Shown here: in pieces, positions 29,806 to 38,251 of the stretch
How positions within the stretch are numbered: the first letter of the stretch is position 1
Layout of the letters: each line of letters opens with the position of its first letter
NCBI RefSeq assembly: GCF_000316665.1
Contig: NC_019678.1
Span: forward strand, 6,262,001 to 6,326,000
Direction of reading: 5' to 3'
Length of the DNA stretch: 64,000 bases
Origin: Rivularia sp. PCC 7116
GTDB taxonomy: Bacteria > Cyanobacteriota > Cyanobacteriia > Cyanobacteriales > Nostocaceae
Position numbers and translations under genes: made by a program
The notes under the pieces: model-generated
What the model saw: the letters and a program-made list of their open reading frames with translations, nothing else
Told to the model about the DNA's origin: nothing
The model's database searches: none

Positions 29806-30384
29806 CTAAAACGCCGATGGGTCGTAAGATTGGTCAAAAATACCATCACCATTACTATCCCGCGAATACTCATTTTCCATCCATGCTGGACTGTCACTAT
29901 TTGAGTAGTTACGGTCGCCAAATCTTCCTCCAGGGGCACCCGGATATTTCAAACCACCTTGTTTTACGCTGTCTTGCACGGCATTGTGGCAATCGTTTAC
30001 ACCCAGAACCCAAACACCATTATTAGCATTTTTTCTACAATGGTTGAGGACTTTATCTTCTCTTCCTTCGCTCGAAGGTACAAAATTACAACTATCTTTT
30101 AGCGGACCGGCTTCAGGCTTATCTGTTCTCGAAGCCCAAGGACTGCCAGCCATTCCACAAGCTTCCCCAGTTCGAGCATCCCAAATATAACTATGATTAC
30201 CTACACCAGCATTTGTTTCCCGATTGCATACCCATACACCAGCATTAGAACCGCAGCTTAAGTTTTGCTGAGAGTTTCGACGTTGTGCAGAAGCTGGAAT
30301 ACTGAAACTTGTTGCAAAGACTGCACTACAAGCTCCGAGAGCAAAGAAATATTTTAACTTTCCTAGTTTGGTTTGAATTTTCAT
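29806..30384 (-). CDS. Secreted Cys/His-rich protein with DCHN motif
   Basis: 192 aa, signal peptide 1-33 (cleavage near ASAQ). The mature protein has six or more Cys, a 'GVWVLGVNDCHNAVQDSVKQGG' block followed by 'YPGAPGGRFGDR', and a C-terminal 'DSNGDGIFD' that looks like a Ca-binding loop. The DCHN block recalls thiol hydrolase or polymorphic-toxin style active sites, but I cannot name the family. It probably acts outside the cytoplasm with disulfides. There is no obvious immunity partner next to it. Confidence 0.45.
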   Translation of the reverse strand: MKIQTKLGKLKYFFALGACSAVFATSFSIPASAQRRNSQQNLSCGSNAGVWVCNRETNAGVGNHSYIWDARTGEACGMAGSPWASRTDKPEAGPLKDSCNFVPSSEGREDKVLNHCRKNANNGVWVLGVNDCHNAVQDSVKQGGLKYPGAPGGRFGDRNYSNSDSPAWMENEYSRDSNGDGIFDQSYDPSAF

Positions 30385-30435
30385 TTTCTTTGATGATGAA
30401 TTGTAACTATCGATTCTTGCTCATTATTAGCCGTT

Positions 30436-30474
30436 CTCGTAACGCACCAAACCCGAAGGGAATGTTGCGTTACG
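30436..30474. repeat. Small palindromic repeat
   Basis: Inverted repeat CGTAACGCA / TGCGTTACG with a GC-rich loop, in the style of the dispersed 'GTGCGTTACG' repeats seen between cyanobacterial genes. It sits upstream of the DCHN-protein gene. Confidence 0.4.
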
Positions 30475-30535
30475 TGAATTGAAGATTGCACCTCATAAAT
30501 ACCGATTTTGTTCAAGAATCAAATCGGAACCCTAT

Positions 30536-30664
30536 AGTTTTTAAACAACTAAACCATTTATAGAACCGTGAAGAATGTTAACAGCACCAGAAGCGTTAAT
30601 AGTTCCGATGTCTTCACCAAACGCTCCTATAGCTAAATCATCATAGCCATCACCGTTAAAGTTC
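30536..30664 (-). pseudogene. FG-GAP/integrin-like repeat remnant
   Basis: A roughly 40-codon fragment reads 'NFNGDGYDDLAIGAFGED' followed by 'GAVNILHGS' before a stop. That is one FG-GAP beta-propeller blade with its DxNGDG Ca-binding loop. The frame is closed five codons upstream, and no start is present. It lies just inside the orphan CAST end at 30775 and is a leftover of a larger gene. Confidence 0.55.
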
Positions 30665-30729
30665 CTATTGCTTTACCTATGCGTGCGTGTAACTTACCTT
30701 TTTCCTCGGCTCTTATTTCAGGAATGGTG

Positions 30730-30775
30730 CTTGACGAATAATTTGTTAAATTGACAGATAATTAGTTGATGTACA
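30730..30775 (-). mobile_element. Orphan CAST transposon end
   Basis: Read inward from TGTACA (30775-30770), these 46 bp match the tnsB-side end of the CAST at 62338-62293 at 43 positions, including two TnsB-type repeats (TGACAGATAATTAGTT and TGACGAATAATTTGTTAA). The outside of the end faces right. No partner end was found to its left in the window. It is a relic of a second, closely related insertion. Confidence 0.75.
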
Positions 30776-30791
30776 TCTGTTTACAGTATTG

Positions 30792-31355
30792 TTATGCACT
30801 TACTGGAGAGAGTTGAAATTTATATCTGGCTTCATGACCATCAGGAATTGGACCATAAAGCCAAAGTTTTCCACCATTTTCCGTTTCTCCTGAACATATG
30901 TACTTTCCAGAAAACTGGTGTCTGAGATAGTGATAGCCATCTCCTTTATCGATTAATTCAAATTTATATCTTGCTTCATGACCATCAGGAATTGGACCAT
31001 AAAGCCAAAGTTTTCCACCATTTTCCGTGTGTCCTGAACATATATACTTCCCTGAAAACTGGTGCTTGAGATAGTGATAGCCATCTCCTGTATCGATTAA
31101 TTCAAATTTATACCTTGATTCATGTCCATTAGGAATAGGACCCCAAAACCATATATTACCACCATTCTCAGTATCTCCAGAGCATATATATTTCCCAGAA
31201 AACTGCTGTTCGATGGTGTAATACTGAGAATTTGACTGTGCTATTGTTTTTTTAGCAACTGACCCAAATGTTAACAATGCTGTGCTTAAGCCTGCTAATT
31301 TAATAAACTGTCTACGACTTTTATTTCCCACGCAAGAAAAGTCAGTTTTCATCAT
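30792..31355 (-). CDS. Tat-exported beta-trefoil (ricin-like) repeat protein
   Basis: 187 aa from the ATG at 31355, preceded by GGAG at good spacing; the longer frame upstream lacks this. A Tat-type signal (SRRQFIKLAG, residues 13-22) precedes a hydrophobic stretch. The mature part is three near-identical units of about 48 residues ('QFSGKYICSG', 'WGPIP/YGPIPDGHE', 'RYKFELID', 'GDGYHYL'), the count needed for one beta-trefoil. Such folds often bind sugars, so surface carbohydrate binding is a fair guess. Preceded by copy B of the shared upstream element. Confidence 0.65.
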   Translation of the reverse strand: MMKTDFSCVGNKSRRQFIKLAGLSTALLTFGSVAKKTIAQSNSQYYTIEQQFSGKYICSGDTENGGNIWFWGPIPNGHESRYKFELIDTGDGYHYLKHQFSGKYICSGHTENGGKLWLYGPIPDGHEARYKFELIDKGDGYHYLRHQFSGKYICSGETENGGKLWLYGPIPDGHEARYKFQLSPVSA

Positions 31356-31376
31356 TTTTCTCCGAAATTTACTTTT

Positions 31377-31424
31377 GAACCCCTTCACTTACTTAATAGG
31401 TTTTTCTCCAATTCGTTTTATGCA
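31377..31424 (-). promoter_or_regulatory. Shared upstream element, copy B
   Basis: On the minus strand: TGCATAA (31424-31418), 17 nt, CCTATT (31400-31395), then AAGTAAGTGAAGGGGTT. It lies 40 nt before the beta-trefoil gene. The homology with copy C extends over roughly 100 bp, so these two promoters are paralogous. Confidence 0.6.
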
Positions 31425-31474
31425 CTTCAATGACATCTGCATAAATTTATTCCAGCAAAAACCTAAAAGAATAT

Positions 31475-31604
31475 CAACACTGCTCGGTTAAGGAATTGAG
31501 CACAATCGCTAGATCCCCCAAACCCCTTTAAAAAGGGGGCTTAGTTCCCTCATTTTTAAGGAGGGTTAAGGAGGATCTCCTCTTCACCGAGCAGTATTGA
31601 AACG
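31475..31604. mobile_element. 130-bp MITE-like insertion with AATAT duplication
   Basis: Terminal inverted repeats ACTGCTCGGT (31479-31488) and ACCGAGCAGT (31586-31595) enclose a GATCCCCC...GGAGGATC palindrome. The flanks read AATAT on both sides (31470-31474 and 31605-31609). The paralogous promoter region near 32718-32735 keeps the uninterrupted 'AAAAGAATATAGTTGA', which gives an empty-site comparison. No coding capacity, so it would need a transposase in trans. Confidence 0.65.
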
Positions 31605-31693
31605 AATATAGTTGAAATTTTTCGACAATAACATTGGTAATTAACAATTCAGTTCGTTTCCGTCGGTCTTAAAAGCACTATGGGCTGCAAAGA

Positions 31694-32569
31694 TTAAACA
31701 ATAGCAATATCAAGGTTAGTAGAGAAATCAGCAGGCTTATCCTCAAGAATTGCAAAAGTTGTAGCTAGAATACCATCAGTGGGTGAAGCATTAAAGGATA
31801 AAGCACCAGTAGAACTGTTGTAAGAAAACTGGTCGTTTGAAGTAGCTCCGAAGCTAAGTTTATCAATCACAATCTCGTCTCCTTCTCCCGAACTAAAGTC
31901 TTTAATGGTATCAATACCTTCACTCTTAAAATTAAAGATAAAATCATCAGCACCAGCACCACCAACAAGGGTATCTTTTCCGCTTCCACCGTACAACTTA
32001 TCTTTACCAATACCACCACTCAAGTAGTCATTTCCAGACTCACCTTTGAGGTTATCATTTCCACCTTGACCGTATAATTTATCATTTCCGGAATAACCTA
32101 ACAGGGTATCATTTCCCGTTCCACCAAAGAGTTCATCGATTCCCGTCCAACCATCTAAATAGTCATTACCTGCATAACCGAAAAGGTCGTCAGCCCCTCC
32201 ACGACCGTAAAGTTTATCGTCACCTGATTGACCGTAAAGTCTATTTGCACCGTCATCTCCGAAAAGCTTATCGTTACCAGAACCACCTTCGATATATTCG
32301 ATATTTTTGAGAGTTTCAGTATATGAGACACCGGGAGAACTTACTTTACCAGTTTGTAAATCTGCATTAATGTCTCCAGAATAGTAGTCGTAAGAAACTG
32401 TATCGAAACCGCTTCCACCATCAAAGTTATCTATACCAACACCACCAACAAGCTTATCATTGCCACCTCCACCTTTGAGTGTGTCATTACCTCCTTTACC
32501 ATAAATAGTGTCGTTTTTAATTGTTCCAATGAGTGTTTGACTGCTGTTGTTTCCGTTAATAATCGCCAT
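31694..32569 (-). CDS. RTX calcium-binding repeat protein
   Basis: 291 aa. At least ten 'GGxGxDxLxG' nonapeptide repeats (GGNDTLKGG, GGAGADDFIF, GNDKLYGQGGND and others) span residues 15-215, then a C-terminal 'DFSSGEGDEIVIDKLSF' block, the usual end of RTX proteins exported by type I systems. No signal peptide, as expected for type I secretion. Likely folds with Ca2+ outside the cell. It is divergent from the PpiC/ABC/HlyD cluster, whose exporter is the natural candidate. Copy C of the shared element is 77 nt upstream. Confidence 0.85.
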   Translation of the reverse strand: MAIINGNNSSQTLIGTIKNDTIYGKGGNDTLKGGGGNDKLVGGVGIDNFDGGSGFDTVSYDYYSGDINADLQTGKVSSPGVSYTETLKNIEYIEGGSGNDKLFGDDGANRLYGQSGDDKLYGRGGADDLFGYAGNDYLDGWTGIDELFGGTGNDTLLGYSGNDKLYGQGGNDNLKGESGNDYLSGGIGKDKLYGGSGKDTLVGGAGADDFIFNFKSEGIDTIKDFSSGEGDEIVIDKLSFGATSNDQFSYNSSTGALSFNASPTDGILATTFAILEDKPADFSTNLDIAIV

Positions 32570-32627
32570 TTTTTTAACCTTGTGCTAATAAATTTGTATT
32601 TTGGAGTTCTTGAGAAAATAAACTTTT

Positions 32628-32675
32628 GAACCCCTTCAATTTCTACATAGGTTTTTGTCCAATTCGTTTTATGCA
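32628..32675 (-). promoter_or_regulatory. Shared upstream element, copy C
   Basis: On the minus strand: TGCATAA (32675-32669), 17 nt, CCTATG (32651-32646), then TAGAAATTGAAGGGGTT. It lies 77 nt upstream of the RTX gene start. The last base of the second box differs from the other copies. Confidence 0.55.
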
Positions 32676-32782
32676 CTTCGATGGCATCTGCATAAATTTC
32701 TTCCAGCAAAAACCTAAAAGAATATAGTTGATATTTTGCAAACCCTAAAAATAAAATTCACGCATTTAAGGAACTATGAACA

Positions 32783-33541
32783 ATGCAAGCTAACTCATTT
32801 TTAACAGTTGACACCAAGCCAATTACCTTTGAAGAAGCTCTAAAATACCTGGAATCTTCAGAAGAAATAGGAAATTTTGTGGGAGAAGTACTACGTCAGT
32901 ATATTTTGGAGCAAGAACTATCGTCAAGAGAAAAGCTAATAGCGAATTCAGCATTTGTAGAGCAAGCAGTTATTAATTTTCGCTTGGAACAAAACTTAAC
33001 TGAGGCTAAAGCATTTGAGCAATGGCTTACAAGTAATGGTTTGAGCTATGAAAGTTTTCATCAAAAATTTCAGAAGGGATTTCAACTTGAAAGGCTAAGA
33101 GATGAAATTACTTTACCCAAGTTACAAGAAGTTTTCATTGAGAAAAAGATTTTTCTTGACCGAGTAGTTCTCTCTCGCTTGATTGTTAATAATCAAGAAT
33201 TAGCCGAGGAACTTAAAATCCAAATTGAAGAAGGTGAAGCAAGTTTTGAGCAGTTAGTTCGCGAGTATTCCACAACAGAGGACAAAATTTTTAACGGGAT
33301 GATGGGGTTACTCAGTCGCGGACAACTTCCAGATGAACTAAGAGCCGCTATTGATTCAGCCAATCCTGGAGATTTAATTGGACCAATAAATAACGAAGAG
33401 AATTGGTGTTTGTTCCGCTTAGAACATATTATCGGTGCATCGCTGAATGACGAAGAACTCAAGGAAACATTGAAAAACGAGATTTTTGAACAATGGTTAG
33501 CACAAAAAATTCAAGAAAAAGAAGTACAGTTAGCAGTGTAA
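32783..33541 (+). CDS. PpiC/parvulin-type peptidyl-prolyl isomerase
   Basis: 252 aa, no signal peptide. A SurA_N-like helical region (residues 10-120) is followed by a parvulin domain ('FEQLVREYSTTEDKIFNGMMGLLSRGQLPDEL...NPGDLIGPI', about 145-235). It begins a plus-strand cluster with a type I ABC transporter, whose gene starts 48 nt before this one ends. Cytosolic parvulins beside such exporters may keep substrates unfolded before export; that role is inferred. Confidence 0.8.
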   Translation: MQANSFLTVDTKPITFEEALKYLESSEEIGNFVGEVLRQYILEQELSSREKLIANSAFVEQAVINFRLEQNLTEAKAFEQWLTSNGLSYESFHQKFQKGFQLERLRDEITLPKLQEVFIEKKIFLDRVVLSRLIVNNQELAEELKIQIEEGEASFEQLVREYSTTEDKIFNGMMGLLSRGQLPDELRAAIDSANPGDLIGPINNEENWCLFRLEHIIGASLNDEELKETLKNEIFEQWLAQKIQEKEVQLAV

Positions 33542-36066
33542 CTGTTGCAGATGAAATATCTCAGATAGTTTGGCAAGATTTACCTTTATGTTTACTTTCT
33601 CCCGAACAACAAACACAATTCAAAAATTTAGCTCGGACTAATCGCTATATTTTGGGAGAAAAACTTTGGTCTACTGATATCCCAGGAAGACAATTTTTAA
33701 TTATCAGTGGTAAGGTACGTTTAAAAGAAGAAAGCACCAACAAATCCCTTGCTACTTTTACGGCTGGAGAATGGTTTGGGGATTTACTAGAACTTTCTGG
33801 GGACATCAAAGTAGTTGCATCCAGTAAAGAAGTAGTAGTAGCTTCCTGGGATACAAGTCTATGGGAAGAAATCAACTCTCCAGCCATTAATGAATTTTGG
33901 GAGAATTTGCGTGATAGCAAACAAATAAAATCAATCTCCCAACCGCAACAGATATCGGGTTATCCATTTGTATCTAGCCTCAATACCGCAGCTGCTTGTT
34001 TAACAATGGCTGCACAACAATTGCAAAGTCCGGTACAGTTGGATTGGGTTAAACGTCAGTTAAAGGGACAAAGACCAAAGCATCTAGTAGCAGCCACTGA
34101 AAATTTTGGGATGCGTTTGCAGAGGTTGCAGGTTCGTTGGGATGACTTACATCAGCTTTCTTTCCCAGCTTTATTGCACTGGCAACAAGAACATTGGGTT
34201 GTAATATATGGTGTCCGAGGTAATCGAGCAATTATCGGTAATCCCCTCAACCCCAGTCAAACTTGCGAAAGTATTCCTCAATCGGTCGTTGAATCTGCAT
34301 GGAACGGACAACTTTGGTTGATAGAACCAATTCTTAAACAAGAAAAGTTTGGTTTAAGTTGGTTTTTACCACCTATTTGGCGCTACCGTAATTTATTAGC
34401 AGAAGTATTATTAGCATCTTTAACCTTGCAACTGCTGGGATTAGCCAGTCCGGTATTAACTCAGGTCATTATCGACAAAGCAATGGTTCAGGGTAGCATT
34501 TCAACCTTAGATGTAATGTTAATTGCTTTGTTTTGCATTGCTTTATTTGAAGCATTTCTGGGTATTTTACGGATGTTCACTTTTACCCATACTGCTCGTC
34601 GTTTGGATTTAAGTTTATCTTCTCAAGTTTTTCGTCATCTAATGCAGCTACCCCTAGCTTATTTTGAAGCTCGTCGAGTGGGAGACACCGTTGCACGAGT
34701 CCAAGAGATGGAAAATATTCGTCAATTTCTTACGGGAACTGCTTTGACAGTAGTTTTAGATGCAATATTCGTTGTCGTATATTTAGTTCTAATGTTCTAT
34801 TACGACTTAAAGCTGACGATGGTTGCTTTAGCTGTCATTCCTTTATTTGCTATTCTTATCTTTGTTTCTACACCAATTCTACGACGTTGGCTGAATGAAT
34901 CTTTTAACCGTAGTGCTGATAGTCAATCTTTTTTAGTAGAAACAGTGACTGGGATTCATGCAGTCAAAGCCCATGCAGCGGAAAGGACAACACGAGAACG
35001 CTGGGAGGGATTGTTTGCTCGTTATGTACGTACTGATTTTAGGGCTGCAACCGCTTCCAATATTAGCAGCAACATTGGTAACTTTTTTCGCAGCTTATCT
35101 TACCTGTTAATTTTAGGATTTGGCGCTCACTTAGCAATCCAACAAAAGCTAACAGTAGGCGAACTAGTCGCATTCCAAATGCTATCAGGACGAGTCACAG
35201 AACCTATTTTAAGACTAGTACAATTATGGCAGAATTTTCAACAAGTTTTACTTTCCGTTGATCGTTTGGGAGATATTTTAAATGAAACACCAGAAGCAGA
35301 ATCAGGAACGGGTTTAACTCTACCGACCGTAGAGGGACAAATTACCTTTGATAAAGTTTTCTTTCGCTATCGCTCTGAGCAAGAAGCAATTCTCAAAGGG
35401 ATTTCTTTTAATATTAAACCGGGAATGTTTGTAGGAATAGTTGGTCGCAGCGGTTCTGGTAAAAGTACTCTTTCTAAACTTTTACAAGGGTTGTATCAAC
35501 CGGAATCTGGTCGTATATTAATAGATAATTTTGATGTAAAACTTGCGGATTTAGCTTCCTTACGACAGCAAATTTCTGTAGTACTCCAAGATGATTTTCT
35601 TTTTAACAGTTCTGTCTCAGATAATATTACCTTAAGCAATCCAGAAATTACTCCCGAGCAAGTAATAAATGCAGCCAAGTATGCAGCAGCCCATAACTTT
35701 ATCAGCGAATTACCTGAAGGTTATGAAACTAATGTCGGAGAAAGGGGTACAGCCCTTTCAGGTGGACAAAGACAAAGAGTTGCTTTAGCACGTTTATTTC
35801 TTTCCCAAGCACCGATTTTGATTTTAGATGAAGCAACAAGCGCTTTAGATAGCGAGACAGAACAAATGGTGCTGAAAAATATTAAAGAAGTAGGTCAAAA
35901 TCGTACAGTATTTATGATTGCTCATCGCTTCGAGCCTCTCAAGCAAGCGGATTTAATTTTGGTATTGGATAAAGGTGTGTTGATAGAACAAGGAACCCAT
36001 GCAGAATTAATCAAGCAACAGGGATTATACTGGTCGCTATATCAGCGTCAACAATCTTCGATATAA
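33493..36066 (+). CDS. Type I secretion ABC transporter with cNMP-like and C39-like domains
   Basis: 857 aa. Residues about 20-140 form a cyclic-nucleotide-binding-like domain. Residues about 155-285 form a C39-type domain in which the usual DCG catalytic Cys is replaced ('SSLNTAAACLTM'), so it is a non-cleaving, substrate-docking domain like that of HlyB. Six TM helices follow (about 305-560), then the nucleotide-binding domain with Walker A GRSGSGKST, signature LSGGQRQR and Walker B ILILDEATSALDSE. It pairs with HlyD at 38909. The outer-membrane TolC partner is not in the window. The start overlaps the ppiC gene by 49 nt. Confidence 0.88.
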   Translation: MVSTKNSRKRSTVSSVTVADEISQIVWQDLPLCLLSPEQQTQFKNLARTNRYILGEKLWSTDIPGRQFLIISGKVRLKEESTNKSLATFTAGEWFGDLLELSGDIKVVASSKEVVVASWDTSLWEEINSPAINEFWENLRDSKQIKSISQPQQISGYPFVSSLNTAAACLTMAAQQLQSPVQLDWVKRQLKGQRPKHLVAATENFGMRLQRLQVRWDDLHQLSFPALLHWQQEHWVVIYGVRGNRAIIGNPLNPSQTCESIPQSVVESAWNGQLWLIEPILKQEKFGLSWFLPPIWRYRNLLAEVLLASLTLQLLGLASPVLTQVIIDKAMVQGSISTLDVMLIALFCIALFEAFLGILRMFTFTHTARRLDLSLSSQVFRHLMQLPLAYFEARRVGDTVARVQEMENIRQFLTGTALTVVLDAIFVVVYLVLMFYYDLKLTMVALAVIPLFAILIFVSTPILRRWLNESFNRSADSQSFLVETVTGIHAVKAHAAERTTRERWEGLFARYVRTDFRAATASNISSNIGNFFRSLSYLLILGFGAHLAIQQKLTVGELVAFQMLSGRVTEPILRLVQLWQNFQQVLLSVDRLGDILNETPEAESGTGLTLPTVEGQITFDKVFFRYRSEQEAILKGISFNIKPGMFVGIVGRSGSGKSTLSKLLQGLYQPESGRILIDNFDVKLADLASLRQQISVVLQDDFLFNSSVSDNITLSNPEITPEQVINAAKYAAAHNFISELPEGYETNVGERGTALSGGQRQRVALARLFLSQAPILILDEATSALDSETEQMVLKNIKEVGQNRTVFMIAHRFEPLKQADLILVLDKGVLIEQGTHAELIKQQGLYWSLYQRQQSSI

Positions 36067-36095
36067 ATTATTGAATATAGTTAAAAAGATATCTC

Positions 36096-36144
36096 AATCT
36101 AGTCCTTTTTTTTGTTTATTACAATTTTAAGGGCTAGATTTTTT
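36096..36144 (+). terminator. Rho-independent terminator after the ABC gene
   Basis: A 12-bp stem AATCTAGTCCTT / AAGGGCTAGATT (one G-U pair) is followed by a T-run. It lies 30 bp after the ABC stop and separates the transporter from the protease gene. Confidence 0.7.
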
Positions 36145-36231
36145 CGCTGTAATGGTAATTTAATTACTAAAAAAATTATTGCCATAAAATCATAGATTTG
36201 GTAATTAATCAGACAATATTAACCAATGAAC

Positions 36232-36261
36232 TGCATAATTTCACAATCAAATTTTCCTATT
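36232..36261 (+). promoter_or_regulatory. Shared upstream element, copy E (weak)
   Basis: TGCATAA (36232-36238), 17 nt, CCTATT (36256-36261), then AATAAATAGAGTTAGC. The GAAGGGGTT tail of the other copies is missing, but the two boxes and exact spacing are kept, 34 nt before the S8 protease start. Confidence 0.45.
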
Positions 36262-36294
36262 AATAAATAGAGTTAGCAAAAGGAATTCACAGTT

Positions 36295-38127
36295 ATGCTA
36301 CTGACTGACAAAACAAAGAATAGCAATGGTGCAACTAATAGTTTAAACACTACAGGGAATTTCCAAATATTAGACAATTCTCTTGGTTCCCACGACTTAA
36401 ATAATTACTCTGTTTCCAAATCCAGAAGTCAGAGTAGTTCTAGTGCTACTAGTAAAGCTTCTTCTGCTGTAGACCCTAACGGTAGTTTTTCTAAAGCCAA
36501 TCAACTAGGAACTCTACACAATAGCCGTCGAGAATATGGTGATATCGGTTATCATACTAGCTACGGAAAAGATAAACAAGACTTCTGGAAATTCAGACTA
36601 AATAGTAACCGCGATGTAACTCTAAGTCTTTCTGGCTTGAGTGAGGACGCTGGTTTAGCAATATATGACAGTTCAAAGAAATTAATTTCTTGGTCTAACA
36701 AAGGTGGTAATGCTTCTGAATTTATTCGTAGCTCCCTTTCTAAAGGCGACTACTATGCCCTAGTTTATAAATATTCTGGTAATAGTACAAATTACACGCT
36801 TACAACTAACCTCAACTTGAGTAAGTATGTAAGTGGAAATTTAAGAGCTAATACTTTCTCGCTTGACTCTCGTTACGACAAGATGATTTTCTCTGGAAAC
36901 GGTAATGTCGATTACGGCACTGGTCAGCGAGATATTCTCAATCTTTCTAGTATTTCTTCCAAAAGCGTAAAATTTAATTATGCAAGCATTTATGGAGGTG
37001 GTGTCCTTTATAACCCTGGTAAAGGTAGTCGTGTATTTGATGCTGTTACCTTAAGTAACGGTAAACAAATATTATTTGAGGGAATTGAAAAAATTAGCTT
37101 TCGCGATCGCACAATTAATTTATCAGTAAAACCCAATGACCCTTTATTTAAGAAACAATGGAATTTACATATGACGGGGGTTCACAATGCGTGGCGTTTT
37201 ACTAAAGGTTCATCAAAAGTATTAGTTGGCATACAAGACACAGGACTAGGAACTAATAGTCGTGGTTTCATCCACTCAGATTTACGTAGAACTACAATCT
37301 ACAAAAATAACTATCGAGATGAATTTTTCCGTACTTTTAAGGGTAAAGGTTATGGAAGAAAACTTACTTCTCATGGAACACCCGTTCAAGGAATAATTGG
37401 GGCTGCAAGTAATAATGGATGGGGTATGAGTGGAATCAACTGGAATTCTCGGGTCTTCAATGTTGATGTTCTTGATGGTAATAAAAACGACCAATCTCTT
37501 ACCAAAGCGACTCAAAAGATGATTAATGAGGCTAGTCGTAATGGACAGCGGCTTGTCATAAATATGAGCTTAAGTGGTGGTAGCATCAGTAGTGCGTTTG
37601 AAAAATTGATTGCTCGAAATCAAAAGAATGCTCTGTTTGTAATGTCATCTGGTAACAATAATCGTAATAGTCTCTCCGATCCTGCAAGTCTGTCAAGTAA
37701 GTATAGTAATGTTATTTCTGTAGGTGCTTCTTGGGGAACTCGCGATACACGCGGAAATTCCAGAATACCCGGTACTCGGATTTCTTATTCCGGATGGTGG
37801 GGTTCAAATTATGGGAATGGATTAACCTTGATGGCTCCTTCTGAAGTATATACCACTAATGCAAAGCGTAACCCATCAGGAATTGTTCAGTTCGGATATG
37901 ATAGCCGTTTTAGTGGAACTTCCGCAGCTGCACCCCATGTTACAGGAATTGCTTCATTAGTTTGGAGTGTAAATAGTCGATTGAGCGCAACCCAAATTAA
38001 GTCAATTCTGTCACAAACAGCATATAACCTTGGCGCAAGAGGCTATGACAAAGTTTACGGTCATGGATTCGTTAATGCGGATGCTGCTGTTAGAAGGGCT
38101 ATGGCATTAGCAAGAGGTGCTGCATAA
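36295..38127 (+). CDS. Subtilisin-like S8 serine protease with PPC domain
   Basis: 610 aa, no classical signal peptide. Residues 1-60 are Ser/Asn-rich. A PPC-type domain follows ('GDIGYHTSYGKDKQDFWKFRL', about 75-175). The S8 catalytic domain runs from about 285 to 600 with Asp in VGIQDTGLG, His in SHGTPVQGI and Ser in FSGTSAAAPH, so the triad is complete. The lack of a signal peptide and the adjacent ABC/HlyD genes suggest type I export. The PrcB-like gene right after it fits a secreted protease complex. Confidence 0.85.
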   Translation: MLLTDKTKNSNGATNSLNTTGNFQILDNSLGSHDLNNYSVSKSRSQSSSSATSKASSAVDPNGSFSKANQLGTLHNSRREYGDIGYHTSYGKDKQDFWKFRLNSNRDVTLSLSGLSEDAGLAIYDSSKKLISWSNKGGNASEFIRSSLSKGDYYALVYKYSGNSTNYTLTTNLNLSKYVSGNLRANTFSLDSRYDKMIFSGNGNVDYGTGQRDILNLSSISSKSVKFNYASIYGGGVLYNPGKGSRVFDAVTLSNGKQILFEGIEKISFRDRTINLSVKPNDPLFKKQWNLHMTGVHNAWRFTKGSSKVLVGIQDTGLGTNSRGFIHSDLRRTTIYKNNYRDEFFRTFKGKGYGRKLTSHGTPVQGIIGAASNNGWGMSGINWNSRVFNVDVLDGNKNDQSLTKATQKMINEASRNGQRLVINMSLSGGSISSAFEKLIARNQKNALFVMSSGNNNRNSLSDPASLSSKYSNVISVGASWGTRDTRGNSRIPGTRISYSGWWGSNYGNGLTLMAPSEVYTTNAKRNPSGIVQFGYDSRFSGTSAAAPHVTGIASLVWSVNSRLSATQIKSILSQTAYNLGARGYDKVYGHGFVNADAAVRRAMALARGAA

Positions 38128-38251
38128 TTTCTAAAATTTTGAAATAGTCAGTTATGTAACTCCTAATAGTATAAGAGCAGTTAGGAAAAATTCTTTAAAG
38201 AGCTTTTCAAAACTGCTCTCTGAAATAATTGATCGACAAAATGAGATAGTT

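Noticed and set aside
33955-34260. Active C39 peptidase that would point to a bacteriocin leader system
   Set aside because: The catalytic Cys position is replaced (SLNTAAACL), so it is a C39-like docking domain.
36295-38127. S8 protease as part of a RiPP (cyanobactin-like) cluster
   Set aside because: No precursor peptide or cyclodehydratase nearby; the PPC domain and PrcB neighbour fit a secreted protease better.
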